64,000 nucleotides of DNA from positions 356,439,168 through 356,503,167 of the forward strand of contig CM048744.1 of the NCBI GenBank assembly GCA_026315105.1, written 5' to 3'. The number at the start of each line of letters is the position of its first letter. The first letter of the stretch is position 1. The notes below the pieces were generated by a model. That model was not told the DNA's origin. It saw only the letters and a list, made by a program, of their open reading frames with translations, and made no database searches. The stretch is from Locusta migratoria. Lineage: Eukaryota; Arthropoda; Insecta; Orthoptera; Acrididae. Of the stretch, positions 11,331 through 21,789 are shown one piece after another. A program made the translations under genes and the position numbers.

Positions 11331-12918
11331 GAGGGGTTCAGAGCACAACTCCACCTACGATAGTTTTGAGTAAGAGGAGCACTCATTAAGAAGTTTATAA
11401 ACAAATTATTAATGTTAATAATTTATCATGAATACAGTATAATATGCCTTAAAAGAATCTCTAAATATATTAACAAAACAATATCATACAGGAAGGGCGT
11501 AGGAAATGATTTGTTAAACAAAAGTGGAAGGAGTTACATAGTTTGTGCACTGAACATTTTTATCAGTCATCCACTGTAGCTTCAAGTACATTGTGTGAAT
11601 ACAGATTCGTCGTTTTCTTCCTCCCAAATCTGATCTCGGGAATCTGAATGACTAGTAGACACCTTCGTACGGAAGTTCTTGAAGAATGCATTCTTCATGA
11701 AGGAAGGATTAAATTTTAGTAGATCAAGCATATCCTTCTTTTTGTGACTTGTCACAGTTCGCCTGGTCTTGTAAAGTCTGCCTTGTGTCACTGAAGGAAG
11801 GCTATGAAATGGTCTACCTAACATATGCTTACGAAATTACACCTCATGAAATTCTTTGACGGAAACTTGATTTAAACCTCATGGAAAATAACAACCATCT
11901 GACTTGCAGCCAGTTTAACGGATGCCCATCAGTAGCCTTTTCCTGATCAATGTGCTGTCTAGTAGCTCCTTCGTTCAGACAGTCGTCGTTCTTCATTACG
12001 CGAACAATGAAAGCCTTCTCAAAAAAAAAAAAAAAAAAAAAAAAAAGTTCAAATGTTTGTAAAGCTTATGGGACCTAACTACGGGGTCATCAGTCCCTAA
12101 ACTTACAAACTACTTATGCACTACTTACGAACTAGGACGGCACAAATATCCATGCCCTAGGGGGGATTCAAAAAAAAATGTTCAAATGTTTGTTAAGTTT
12201 ATGGGACTTAACTACGGGGTCATCAGTCCCTAAACTTACAACTACTTATGAACTACTTACGAACTAGGACGGCACAAATATTCATGCCCGAGGGGGGATT
12301 CGAACCCCCGACCGTAGTGGCCGTGCAGACCGTGACTGAAGCGCCTCAGTCTCCTCGGCCACCGCGGCCGGCAAGCCTTCTCATTTTACACCCTTGGATA
12401 ATATGTACCTAATCACAAGCTGAGTAAATATATTGCTTTTTGCGACTGTCTAATTCAGTCAGAGCAAAGTCTGCATCAGTAGGCAGATAGCTATCGCCAG
12501 GTATCATAAATTTGTGGTTTATTACTTCCAGTTTCATGTCTGGGTCTTGTACTAGTTTCATCGAGGAAATACACAATATTAATTATTATTGACGTGGCTT
12601 ACCTGTCATGTTATCATGCATAGGAACATCGTTCTCACTGTTTGGTAGATATTCTGAAAAACACTCCATAATATGATCACTACTAGAGCGTTCACATTTC
12701 ATATTCCAGTAATGCACATGGACATACGTACTTAATGCTCTGAACAAAGGCGGGTAGCAGTTCAAGCAAAAACACAGTGGCGTACTCTGTGCACAGGCTA
12801 AGCAACCTCAGAGATCGAACTTATAGTTCTGCACTGTAGTGTCTTTCTGTTATCAAACATCTCTGTAACTCGTTTTTAACTGAAAGTGAAGTTACGCCAT
12901 TCGTGCTCCGAACCCCTC
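11331..12918. mobile_element. Putative TIR element of unknown superfamily
   Basis: Ends GAGGGGTTCAGAGCAC and GTGCTCCGAACCCCTC are inverted with one mismatch. I could not identify a TSD. The left end abuts the mariner derivative at 10663-11323. It contains an 80-codon open frame on the minus strand (11582-11824) with no recognised domain and a SINE insertion at 12022-12372. Confidence 0.45.
12022..12372 (-). mobile_element. Family A SINE with a repeated body (1.5 units)
   Basis: Read on the minus strand, a complete SINE (12172-12372) with head, B-box GGTTCGAATCC and body is followed by a second SINE sequence that starts inside the B-box (GAATCCCCCC) and repeats only the body (12049-12171). 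It ends in a long T run (A on plus, 12022-12048). One perfect 11-bp TSD, AAGCCTTCTCA, at 12011-12021 and 12373-12383 encloses the whole, so it probably integrated as one chimeric molecule. Confidence 0.88.
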
Positions 12919-13454
12919 GATTGTGGTGTCTGTTCTGAAATGTCTGAAATAATAGACACCCATATATATAAATTACATAAATAGTAGAGTAATGATCCTT
13001 TCTTCTTCAGCGTGGAGGCACTCCTGGGCCCTTACTCTTACGGGAATAGGTTGCAGTAACCATTAGTCTGGGTGTTAGTGGACAGGGAAAAGTTGACACA
13101 GTATTTGGATAACGTGTGAGGAAGTTGAGCTGATAGTGTGTTTTATTCTTGACGATTCCCTTATGGTTTTATTTGTACTGGAAAGTATTCAATGGTATTA
13201 CAGTTGTATTTGTGTTGCAAAACATGACAACAGGGGCAATTCATGGTGACATTAAGAAACAAAATTGTTTTAATGCAGTTTCGTGGCATGAGTTTTCTGA
13301 AAGATATATATATCTTTTTTTATAACTGGTTTTTGTATGTATAGTCGTAACTGACATCACAGTAAAATTCGAAGCGATAAAAATGTTATGTTCTCGATGC
13401 CAGAAGCTAACTTAACATTTACTAGAAGAAAGGAACACTTTGTAGCTGAGATTG
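12919..13454. other. No gene recognised
   Basis: AT-rich sequence with no family signature or clear repeat structure. Confidence 0.45.
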
Positions 13455-13685
13455 CCAGTTTCGTTAGCAATGTTACCATCATTTGACGCCTTTTTCACAT
13501 TCTCCAAAAATAGGCTAGGGCCATACAAGACTTCCCATAAAAAGGATGCACGAGAGTGACAAACGAAGGCCATGCACCCTTTTTTCTGAAAAAAGAAACT
13601 TACACAGGCCATAGCCGTTTTTTAGAAAATGTAAAAAAAAGGGATTAGATGATGGTAACATTGCTTACTGAAAACAGTAATTCCG
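13455..13685. mobile_element. Hairpin MITE-like palindrome
   Basis: Nearly the whole segment folds on itself. The left arm has GCAATGTTACCATCAT, then CCTTTTTCACATTCT and GGCTAGGGCC. The right arm has the complements GGCCATAGCC, AGAAAATGTAAAAAAAAGGG and ATGATGGTAACATTGC. The loop is short, around 13550-13573. No coding, and the TSD is not identified. Confidence 0.75.
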
Positions 13686-13970
13686 AATAAATGATCAGTA
13701 TAACGCTCTTGGCTACGAAATGTTTTCTTTTTTGTATTGAAATTGTAAAGAATAATTGTAAGTTTTTGTCACGAGGGACGACTTATTTAGTTCCGTCTTT
13801 GTGTGATCATCTTCTTTAAGACGACTAGTACAAGACTGTATAATTACGTATAAATAGATCAATACACACCTTCACCCGTTAATGTTGTAAACACTTTATT
13901 AGTAAATATTAAATAATAAATCGTTGTCGAGAGACATATTTGGTCCCAATATATTAGAGAGATATCAAAC

Positions 13971-14343
13971 TGAAGGAGACGCATTGAATTAAAATTTGTG
14001 CCATGGCTAGGACAAGATACTGTATGTTTCTGTACAATGATTTATTATTTGATATTTACATATATCACCTGTACCTGAGATACAAAGGCAGGATCGTTAC
14101 CATTATCGTTCTTTGCTGGGGTGCTGTTCCGCTATTGGAATTCTCGGCAACATTGATATGTATTACATGGGGGGACATGAGGCAGCATTGAAGTTTGCGT
14201 TGTGGAGGGAGACGCGCCTTAACACAGTCCGTGCAGTCGCCCTATAAGTCTTGGTATCTTAGTGGTATAGCGCCTGCCTAGTTAGCAGGAGGTTCCGGGC
14301 TCCAATCCTGGCCAGGACACAAATTTTAATTCAGTTTGATACC
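13971..14343. mobile_element. Fold-back element with tRNA-Thr-like sequence
   Basis: The left end (ATATCAAACTGA, then ATTAAAATTTGTGCC and TAGGAC) is inverted relative to the right end (GCCAGGACAC, AAATTTTAATTCAGTTTGATA). The right half contains a tRNA-like cloverleaf at 14248-14319. The design parallels the family B fold-backs, where a tRNA-like segment is followed by ACACAATTTTAATCTG, which suggests related elements that captured different tRNAs. Confidence 0.7.
14248..14319 (+). tRNA. tRNA-Thr(AGT)-like sequence, probably repeat-borne
   Basis: A 72-base cloverleaf can be drawn. The acceptor stem is GTCTTGG / CCAGGAC. The anticodon stem is CCTGC / GCAGG with loop CTAGTTA (anticodon AGT). 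The T-stem is CCGGG / CCTGG. The T-loop CTCCAAT departs from the invariant TTCRANT, and there is no poly-T terminator. It lies inside a fold-back repeat, so I regard it as a tRNA-derived part of a mobile element and not a working tRNA gene. Confidence 0.4.
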
Positions 14344-14403
14344 TTTATTACTAGTTTCGGTAACTCATTCTTACCATATTCAGACCACTGTTTAGTTAAC
14401 TAC

Positions 14404-14490
14404 GGCGCTGTGGAGTAGCGGAGCGGTCTAAGGCGCCTCGCTGCGGATCGCGCGGTTGCTCGCCGTCGGAGGTTAGAGTCCACCCCGGAG

Positions 14491-14540
<50 letters not shown>

Positions 14541-14633
14541 GTCCTTAGGTTAGTTTACCTAGGTTTAAGTAGTTTGTAAGCTACGGACTGATGACCACGC
14601 AGTTTGGTCCGATGGATTTACAAACAATTGAAG
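14404..14633 (+). mobile_element. tRNA-derived SINE, family A subtype 2, with (TG)n
   Basis: The head begins CGCTGTGGAGTAGCGGAGCG. A degenerate B-box (GGTTAGAGTCC) and a long (TG)n stretch at 14492-14539 follow. The body is TACGGACTGATGACCACGC. A perfect 11-bp TSD, TAGTTAACTAC, lies at 14393-14403 and 14634-14644. The TG tract expands a GTGTGTG seen in the related copy at 6067-6270. Confidence 0.9.
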
Positions 14634-14644
14634 TAGTTAACTAC

Positions 14645-15789
14645 TCTCACATAACTATGGTTCATATAGATCTCTTTGTAGATTCATCTTTTTATACCTG
14701 GCTGACGAAGTTGCAGTATCAGGTATCAACAGACGACTCGTCAGATAGGTACAAAAAGACCTATGAACGCCGCGCGTATGTTCTAAAAAAAGAACAGATG
14801 TGTACATGCTCATCTCTGACCGAAGCCGCTAACCTGCAGATGTAAGTTTGTAATCAAAGACGTAATAAATTATACAATTTCTGAAGGCAAAAAAAATGAC
14901 TCCAACAGCATTTCTTCGTGACATAACGAAATAATGCGTGAAAAATACGAGTGATCGGGATGCTGGCGAACGCACTAATATCCAAGAATGAAGAGGCCTG
15001 TTGCGAATGATGATGATCTTGTAAAATTTGATGTAGTCGTCAGACAGAATCGCCGTTTCACCAGTTCTGAATTCACAGCATTTTCCAGAAATCAGTCTGA
15101 CTGTCCACTCATAGGTGGCAGAATTTTACGCAGAATGGATTTGAAAGATTCTGAATCGTCATCACAAATAATTGAATGTGTGCAGAAATCGTTTTGAAAA
15201 ATAGCTGAAAAAGTGTATTGTTCACTGGTGTATAATAAAAGTCCACACTGCAATGTTTATCTTTCTTCCTAAAATAAATCTTAACTTACTTACCAAATAG
15301 GCTTCGTTAGAACTGCAATTTATTTATTTATTTATCGCCTGAAATTACCGCCATTTGATAATTCTTTTGAATTTATTAAAACGCAATCACAGTTTCGGCT
15401 GCGTAAATATTTTCAAGTATCCTATTTATTGGAAATTACAAAGTGCATAGATCGAAAGTCTAGCAAGTAATTAATAAACGTCTTAACAGAAAACGTTAAT
15501 TTATTACTTACAGTTTAAAATTCAGATACGCTTAAACTTCATTAACCAAAAACAAATTGTGGTTATTTCATTTCAAAAATTCTGCATGACTGGTTGCACC
15601 AATGGAAAGTCATTAACTGCTGCTTTTGTTTTCTGCAAAGTGAAACCGACTGAAATTTTCCCCAGAAAAAGGAGACATAGTCCTTCATACAATCCTCAAA
15701 ATGAAGGTGAGACTGAGGCGTTACTGTAGACAAAGTATACCTAACAATAATATTTCTTACCTAGAGGCATAATCATTATACTAACAATA
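14645..15789. other. No gene recognised
   Basis: AT-rich, with a short (TTTA)n stretch near 15320. Small open frames (for example 14988-15197) show no family match I recognise. Confidence 0.45.
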
Positions 15790-16810
15790 AGTTCATGTAT
15801 GCCGACGACATTGCACTGGAAGCTGAGATTAATAACTTCGAAGACGGCGAACAAAATTCTTACAGAGGATCTCAAGAAGATGTCAACTTCCTTTAAGACC
15901 TGGAAATTGATCCCCGGCACAATTAAAGCTGAAGACTCTTGTTTGCATCTAGCGAATCGTGCTGCAAACTAAAAACCAAAACCAAGAGTGCTATTCAATG
16001 GACAAATACTGAGGTACAATCCTTTTTCAAAATACTTTGGAGTCACTCTAGATGGAGCCCTGCAAAGAGCACATTACTAAGGTTTCCCACAAAGTCCCCA
16101 CAAGAAACAACATATTGCATAAGCTCAGTGGTACATCGTGGGGAGCTTCTGCTGACTGTTTACGCCTATCTGGCATCAGTTTCTTCTACTCGGCTGCTGA
16201 GTACTGTGCACCTGTCTGGTTGGAAAGTGCACAGTAGACACGAAATTGAATGATGAAATGCGTTGCTTTACTGGCACCATCAACTCAACTGCATGTCACT
16301 GGTTATCTATGCTGAGTAACATCCCTCCAGCTCACTTAAGAAGGAAGCAAGCTCTACTAAGGGAGTCTCAGAAAATCTCTGCATCACCCTCTCTGTCACT
16401 GGACCAATAATTCTGCCATCCATCTCAGCAGCGACTGCAATGAAGAAGACCAGTAAGTGTCATTGCAGGGCAACCGATTGATGATGGATTAGACCTAAAT
16501 GAAAGCTGGAGTGGTTAACAAAAATATTGGGAAGAAGTGCCCACTGTCTTGATCCCACAAAGAAGCCAAACGGTTTTGACCTACCGAGGACATTCTGACG
16601 TCGCATCAACACGTTGAGGACTGGACATGATGGCTGCAACTATTTCAGGCACAAATGGGGCTGGATCAGTTCACCGACGTGTGAGCATAACCCGGCAGAA
16701 CAGACGATCGAACATCTGGTCCACCGCTGTCCTCTTCATTCGTACCGTGGCATTCCTGACGACTTGTTCGCTCTCACACCAGGTTTAACTGAATAGTGAC
16801 AATAACGGAC
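15790..16810 (+). pseudogene. LINE reverse transcriptase C-terminal remnant (Jockey/CR1-like)
   Basis: Starts just before the catalytic YADD motif (YADDIALEAE near 15798). It continues through a thumb-like block (FGVTLDGALQ), then NILHKLSGTSWGASADCLRL, YSAAEYCAPVWL and SNIPPAHLRRKQALLRE. It ends with a cysteine/histidine segment resembling RTGH-RCN...C-CG-...HI...CP (CEHNPAEQTIEHLVHRC). Several frameshifts and stops. The 5' two thirds of the element are missing. Confidence 0.8.
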
Positions 16811-16838
16811 TTTAAAGTTTGAGTTTACCTTGGAAGTA

Positions 16839-17083
16839 AGGAAGCTTTGAGTTTAACGTCCCGTCGACAGTGTGGTCATTGGAGCTTACGCTAGAAAGGT
16901 TTGGGTAAGAATGTGGAAGAAAATTGGCCGTGTCCTTTCAAAGGAACCATCGCGGCATTTACCTGGATTTATAGAAATCATGGAAAAGCTAAATCTGGAT
17001 GGCCGGAGGTGGATTTGAACCACCGTCCTACCGAATGCGAGTCCAGTGTGTTACCACTGCGCCACCTCGCTCGGCGATTTCAC
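16839..17083 (-). mobile_element. tRNA-derived SINE, family E
   Basis: On the minus strand the head carries A-box TGGCGCAGTGG and B-box GGTTCAAATCC. A roughly 170-base body ends near AACGTCCCGTCGACAGTGTG on the plus strand. The copy at 62208-62446 is in the same orientation and aligns over the full length. The anticodon region suggests an Ala- or Val-like source, but this is uncertain. Confidence 0.82.
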
Positions 17084-17150
17084 CTTGTTATTTATAATTG
17101 TATACCGTATAAAATTACCGTACGATAAATAAATATACACGATTTTTTTT

Positions 17151-17984
17151 AAGTCTCGGTCACAATATGCTTTATTTCACATGACGCGTTTCGAGTACGT
17201 CATCATCAGATCTATGGTATAAAAGGAGAAAATTACATTTTAAATGTTTAAAGCACGCAATCACAATATCTACAATGAGTACAAAACATTAATGCATATA
17301 TACTTACAAAAAGTTTTTAAAAAACGATGGGAATTACAAACATCTTAGTATAGATTCTTGATTAAAACTTAAAACACCGTCGTGGACGTCTATTGACGGT
17401 GTTGAACTAGACTCACAAGCCCAACTGTGCTGAGAGGGGGGAAACACCGTAGCAGGTAAACTAGGCCCACTCGCCACCAAATGGCGCAGGGTTAACGTTA
17501 AAAGTTACTTGAATAAAACTAACATACATCATCTTGGGCACTCTGTACAGTGTGCAGTCATAGAAACTGTGAAAATATGGCTACAAAATGTGTTAAGTCT
17601 TATAAAAATTTAACAGACACCGATTTTAAGTACATTAAAAATACTAATGGGGTAGGGTGTACGATAGGGGAGGTGTAGGAGGGCCAAAGGATGGGATTGG
17701 GTGTTGCTAAATACAGCAAAAACCACACGAAAATGTTAAAGAGTACGCAAGCTAGACCATTGTGACGTGACAGTCACATAACTGCTCACCATATATCACA
17801 AGTTAATATTGAAGTATAATCTATCAAGAGTCCTGGGTAGATAAATTAAGTGAAAGGATAATGTCACTTAACACTTATGGGCTATGATGACGAGAGAACG
17901 GACAGAATCTGACAATATGAATATAGTCAAGGCTTGTTTTGATTTTTTTTCATGTGAAATAAAGTATATTGCGACCGAGACTTT
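17151..17984. mobile_element. TIR element with hammerhead-like motif
   Basis: Ends AAGTCTCGGTCACAATATGC... and ...GTATATTGCGACCGAGACTT form inverted repeats of about 35 bases, imperfect at three positions. A T run precedes the left end and an A run of about 27 follows the right end. No coding capacity was recognised. A hammerhead-like motif lies 25 bases inside the left end (17176-17216). Confidence 0.65.
17176..17216 (-). ncRNA. Hammerhead ribozyme-like motif
   Basis: Minus strand: exact CTGATGA core (17203-17209), an extra T, a weak stem II (GA/TC), GAAA, then palindrome ACGCGT (17184-17189) and C at the expected cleavage position. Stem I is weak (alternating matches). The core and stem III are convincing, but stems I and II are poor, so activity is doubtful. 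Confidence 0.5.
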
Positions 17985-18562
17985 AAAAAAAAAAAAAAAA
18001 AAAAAAAAAATTCATGTATGCCAACGTATGGTCGGTTGTCCACATAATGGAAGATTTCATGAACCGAGTGATAAATAATTGGCATAATTATCCGTGCGAT
18101 AACGTTTAATTTTAGGACCGATACCTGGCGCTGCCTCATTGATGAAATGCTAATAATGTGGCGACGAAAATAACTTGATATGCCGAGAATACGTCGCAGA
18201 GTGATTTCAGTGAATAGTGGAGAGTTGTGGCGTTTATAACGTCGAGGCTCATTAGGTACAAGTAGCAGAATGAAGCTGGCAAATTAAGCCGCCGCTCGCA
18301 GCTGTGTCTGAGTTTTGAAACAGCGCGGCCGCCGCGGCCGGCGTGAGTTAGTGGGACAGCTGTGGGGGCGCACTTCGTCGCCTGTCGCGAGCGTCTCTGC
18401 ATGCTGGCCGCCAGGCAACTGCTTGGACTCTGCTCTACTATGGTCTGGTGCCAAGCACGGCCGTACGTCTCATTATGCCGACTTCATTCCGCAGCTGGCG
18501 GTGCCTTCTGTGCCACCTGTACAGTAAATCAACACACAGAGAGAGACTCTTGTTGGAATCGA
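17985..18562. other. A-run followed by CpG-rich tract
   Basis: A run of A, then about 280 bases of unremarkable sequence, then a CpG-rich tract at about 18300-18530. Open frames across the tract have no recognised domain. It could be a CpG island or a fragment of a GC-rich repeat. Confidence 0.35.
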
Positions 18563-19145
18563 TGTAGGGTAACGTGGTACAATTTTGATCATTTCGGACA
18601 AATGTTATTGTAACTGGAAATATATTGAGAAAATATGTAATTTTAATTATAGCACTTGTTCTTGGATGTTTAACTAATATGTAACACAAATATTAGGCAA
18701 TTACAAATGACGGTATAGACACACAAAAAAGTTACAGAATTGAGAAAAATCGATCGAAAATGTACCACACTAGGTACAATTGTGATCACTTCCTATAGAA
18801 TTTTGACTAAGGGCATCTTCTACATAAAAATCACTTTTTCCGTCAGGCACCAACGCATTCGTCGTTGTACTAAACATTGCATTTTGGGTAGAGGATCTAG
18901 TCACACTTAAATAGAAAATTTATAAGAGCTCGTTAGACTAAGTAGCTTCACTTACCTCCTAACATGAAAAAATTTATCTCTCCTTAGCACTAAGTGGTGT
19001 ATTTTTGGAAAGACAGGAGGAGCTGTAGAAACCTGCTACGCTACAATGCCACACAACGAGACACTACGAGACTTACAAATGGCGCGAAAATTTATGTTGA
19101 CCAGAATTGTACCTATATCGAATTTGTACCATCTTACCCTACTGG
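18563..19145. mobile_element. Possible small TIR element
   Basis: The left segment (AGGGTAACGTGGTACAATTT) and the right segment read in reverse (AGGGTAAGATGGTACAAATT) are inverted and similar, suggesting a non-autonomous element of about 580 bases. GTACAATTGTGATCA-like sequence recurs inside near 18774. No TSD was resolved. Confidence 0.35.
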
Positions 19146-19339
19146 CATCATTATAAACAGGGTAATTATACGAAGGCTGAACGTAAATACTGGCAATACT
19201 GCTATGGAGACAATATGCAATGGAATCTGCTATTGTCGCTGATAGCACACGTTGTTGACGTACCTACCTTAACACGTCACCAGCTTGCGAGCGAGCGATC
19301 TAACGTAACGGTGTCACTATATTTTCGAAACAGGAAGAA

Positions 19340-19870
19340 CGGAGTTGGATCGAGAGTGCATGTGCCAGAGGTCTTACAGCACGACAGTGTCATTAAGGAC
19401 TTCAAGAGCCATGTGGAGAATCGGCATTGCCGTACAGAACAGTGGCACGTTGGGTAAAAGCCTTCAACGAGGGTCAGCAAACTGTGGCAGACATGCACCG
19501 AGCAGGTCGTCCTAGGGTCCCAGAACAAGTGGATACTGTTGCCACTTTAATGGATAGTGATCTATGCCAGACGATTCTGCGCAACCCATCCATCATTTTG
19601 CACGACTACGCCCAATTCGGTCGATGGAACTGGGGAGTACACTACGCCATCCACCATACTCCCCGGACTTAAGTCCTTGTGACTTTGATTTGAAGAAACC
19701 ACTTCGTGGCATTTGCTTCAGAACTGTTCCAGAGATTCTACAGGCAGTAGGCCACTCCATTCGCACCATCAACAGAACGAGTTCTGATAACGGTACACTA
19801 CATCGCTGGCAACGGGTTCTAACAACGCTGGTGACTACTTTGAAGGAAAGTAACAGCTGCAAACATGTAA
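19340..19870 (+). pseudogene. mariner transposase, internally deleted
   Basis: The N-terminal part shows YRTVARWVKAFNEG, then ADMHRAGRPRVPEQVDTVATL, the helix-turn-helix/linker of mariner-type transposases. It then jumps at about 19570 to the C-terminal catalytic part NPSIILHDYAQ (second catalytic D in HD) and, in another frame, HPPYSPDLSPCDFDL (third D), followed by PLRGICFRTVPEILQAV. The middle with the first catalytic acid is deleted. It is not a host SETMAR gene: no SET domain is present. Confidence 0.85.
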
Positions 19871-20338
19871 GGTTTTCTGCATCAATTGTAAAAAAAAAAA
19901 TAGTTGCCACTATTTCAAAACGCTGCAAAAACAACAACAACACTGGTCAGAATAAGGTCAACTTGCAACGGAATATTGTCGGAGAAACTAGAAAACGGAT
20001 GGCAGGAGAGAAATAAATTGTGTGACAACTGATCAATAGATGGCGCTGTATGTGTCAGAATATGTAAATTATAACACCTATCATGCGCACGACTCACTGA
20101 AGTTGGTACAACCACGCCTGGTACACGGATTTTTGTCATTTCGCGACTGACAAGGAGAATTTTTTGATACTTATGGTACGTGAACTTCACAACTGAAATA
20201 ACAATCAGCCCAAGCCATTCGATACAACTCTCAAAAATTCTCGAGAAATTCGACTTTGAAATTTTGCAAGTAACCGTAAGTAACAATCATTAATGGTTGT
20301 TCTTCACGGGTTTGCGGCCGGATTATGTTGATCTGCTG

Positions 20339-20382
20339 ATACGATATTTCGGCCGGTCCGTCTGGCCGCCATCTTCAGGTAT
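20339..20382 (-). ncRNA. Hammerhead ribozyme-like motif, left Penelope terminus
   Basis: Minus strand: stem I ATAC / GTAT (4 bp), core CTGAAGA (20372-20378), one extra T, stem II GGCGG / CCGGCC (one bulge), GAAA (20347-20350), self-complementary ATAT, then C. It is the inverted partner of 20972-21014. Confidence 0.6.
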
Positions 20383-20494
20383 GACTGGTGCACAATCAAA
20401 AGTATCTTACTGTCTTTGTCTAAAACCAGAACTCTTCTAGGATCTGTAAAAGATGATTTGGGATTGAGGAAGCCACTATGGAAAGGTATATATT

Positions 20495-20800
20495 GGACCA
20501 CAGCCAATTCGTACGATTCACGACCGCTGTGCAGAATATCAAAGGCACACACGTCTGTTCCAACCAGAAAAGTCTGCAGTGGCTGAACTCTGTCTTAATA
20601 AAGGGCATAACATGTCATTTAAAGACACGCAAATTATTGCACCAGTCTCACGTTATTGGAATTGTGTCCTTAAGGAATCGATCGAAATATCACATAATCT
20701 TATTAATAGGGAAAAAGGATTTCCATTGAGTAAAACGTGGAATCCCATTTTATCTGATATTAAACAACAACGGTCTAGTTTTCGACCAGCTCCTCCTTAA
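20495..20800 (+). pseudogene. Penelope GIY-YIG endonuclease, C-terminal fragment
   Basis: The reading contains YQRHTRLFQPEKSAVAELCL, NKGHNMSFKDTQIIAPVSRYW, KESIEI and INREKGFPLSKTWNPIL. This is the typical block order downstream of the GIY-YIG core in Penelope-like proteins (AVAEH, ILA, REAIEI, NN-NR, L-WxP). The GIY-YIG signature residues are absent and one or more frame changes are needed. Confidence 0.82.
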
Positions 20801-20971
20801 TTTTCGACTACTCGCTTTGGCCAACGTCTACCGCTGGTGGCGCTGCAATACTCTTCACTTCCCAGAGGGCGTTCTTCCACTTCTTGCACATGCGCACTGG
20901 CCTGTTCCCGCGGTATAAAGGAGTCGTCGTAGTTGATGTGTTCTCGGTTCCGGCGTGATTGTGCACCAGTC

Positions 20972-21014
20972 ATGCCTGAAGATAGCGGCCAGGTGGACCG
21001 CCGAAATATCGTAT
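20972..21014 (+). ncRNA. Hammerhead ribozyme-like motif, right Penelope terminus
   Basis: Sense to the Penelope coding fragment. Stem I ATGC / GTAT (one G-U), core CTGAAGA (20976-20982), extra T, stem II of four GC pairs (GCGG / CCGC) next to one A-C mismatch, GAAA (21003-21006), ATAT, then C. The position downstream of the endonuclease matches the known location of hammerheads in Penelope pseudo-LTRs. Confidence 0.62.
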
Positions 21015-21114
21015 CAGCAGATCGACATAATCTGGCCGCAAACCCGTGAAGAACAACAACCATTATTACGCCTGGAAAATCTACGGAATTACAACAATCA
21101 TTAATGAATTGCTG

Positions 21115-21205
21115 CAGCTGCAGGGGTTGCTCAGGTGGTAGCGTTCTCGCTTTATAACACTAGGTCGGTGGTTCGAATCACGTCTCATGACAGAGTTTTT
21201 AATTT
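21115..21205 (+). mobile_element. tRNA-derived repeat fragment
   Basis: tRNA-like segment with TGCTCAGGTGGTAGCG (A-box side) and GTGGTTCGAATCAC (B-box), followed by a T-rich tail. The isotype is not clear. Probably a SINE head. Confidence 0.5.
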
Positions 21206-21449
21206 TTTCCGTTGTGTTCGAATACTTACACAATTTTAATATCTGATAGTAATTTTTTATGAAACGTGCAAGTATTTTTATTTATTCGTAATTTTCTATA
21301 TTTTTCTATAAGATTGTTATTGATGATGGTCTCAATCAAATAAACATAAGTTACATTTTTTACAGTATTGGCTTCACTATTAGTTGACGACGGTAGCCTT
21401 TGATTGTTCAGTTTGTTTATAAAAGTGAATATATACCTGAAAAATGGCA

Positions 21450-21494
21450 GGAATAAATAAATAAATATCCTGGCAACACCAGGTTTCCAGCTAG
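21450..21494 (+). mobile_element. Helitron 3' terminus
   Basis: An (AATA)n stretch, the degenerate hairpin CCTGGCAACACCAGG, then TTTCCAGCTAG followed by T. This is the end pattern of the better-preserved Helitrons at 45117 and 53083. The 5' boundary was not found. Confidence 0.55.
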
Positions 21495-21498
21495 TATT

Positions 21499-21730
21499 TC
21501 ATATTCACAGGTTATATGACATTAACTACGAATGGGCAAAGCTGAAAATGTGTACGCAGCCAGTATTCGAATCCGGGTCTCCTGCTTTCTAGACAGTTGC
21601 ACTGACCACTACACCACTGGGGACACAGTTATCACCGCACCTGCAAGGACTATCTAAGCACGCCTCCCGTCAAATACAAATTCCCAGCGTTACCCTGCCC
21701 ACAGTGCTCAAACTCGTAGTTTTGAAACTA
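21499..21730 (-). mobile_element. tRNA-derived SINE, family C
   Basis: On the minus strand the head has TGGTGTAGTGGTCAGTGC (A-box) and GGATTCGAATACT (B-box). The flanking GCAAAGCTGAAAATGTG and CATATTCACAG blocks recur at 22486-22580, where only the distal part is kept. Confidence 0.65.
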
Positions 21731-21789
21731 ATTTCTGTAAGAGTAAGGGCCACAAACTTGCCCACCCCTCCCCACTGGCATATTATGTA

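Larger units (their letters stand above)
20296..21092 (+). mobile_element. Penelope-like element, short copy with inverted termini
   Basis: A 14-bp TSD, AACAATCATTAATG, lies at 20282-20295 and 21093-21106. The first ~100 bases are inverted relative to the 3' region (about 20960-21062). Between them lies the C-terminal part of a Penelope GIY-YIG endonuclease. The inverted termini match the pseudo-LTR behaviour known for Penelope elements, and both contain a hammerhead motif. The reverse transcriptase domain is missing, so it is a 5'-truncated, non-autonomous copy. Confidence 0.85.

Noticed and set aside
10616..13900. Similarity between 10616-10655 and 13855-13900 as a target duplication of a large insertion
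   Set aside because: The shared words (ACACCTTC, CGTTAAT-TTGTAAA) are diverged and too long for a TSD. More likely two copies of an unclassified repeat.
19340..19870. Possible SETMAR-like host gene
   Set aside because: Only mariner transposase blocks are present, with a large internal deletion and frameshifts. There is no SET domain.
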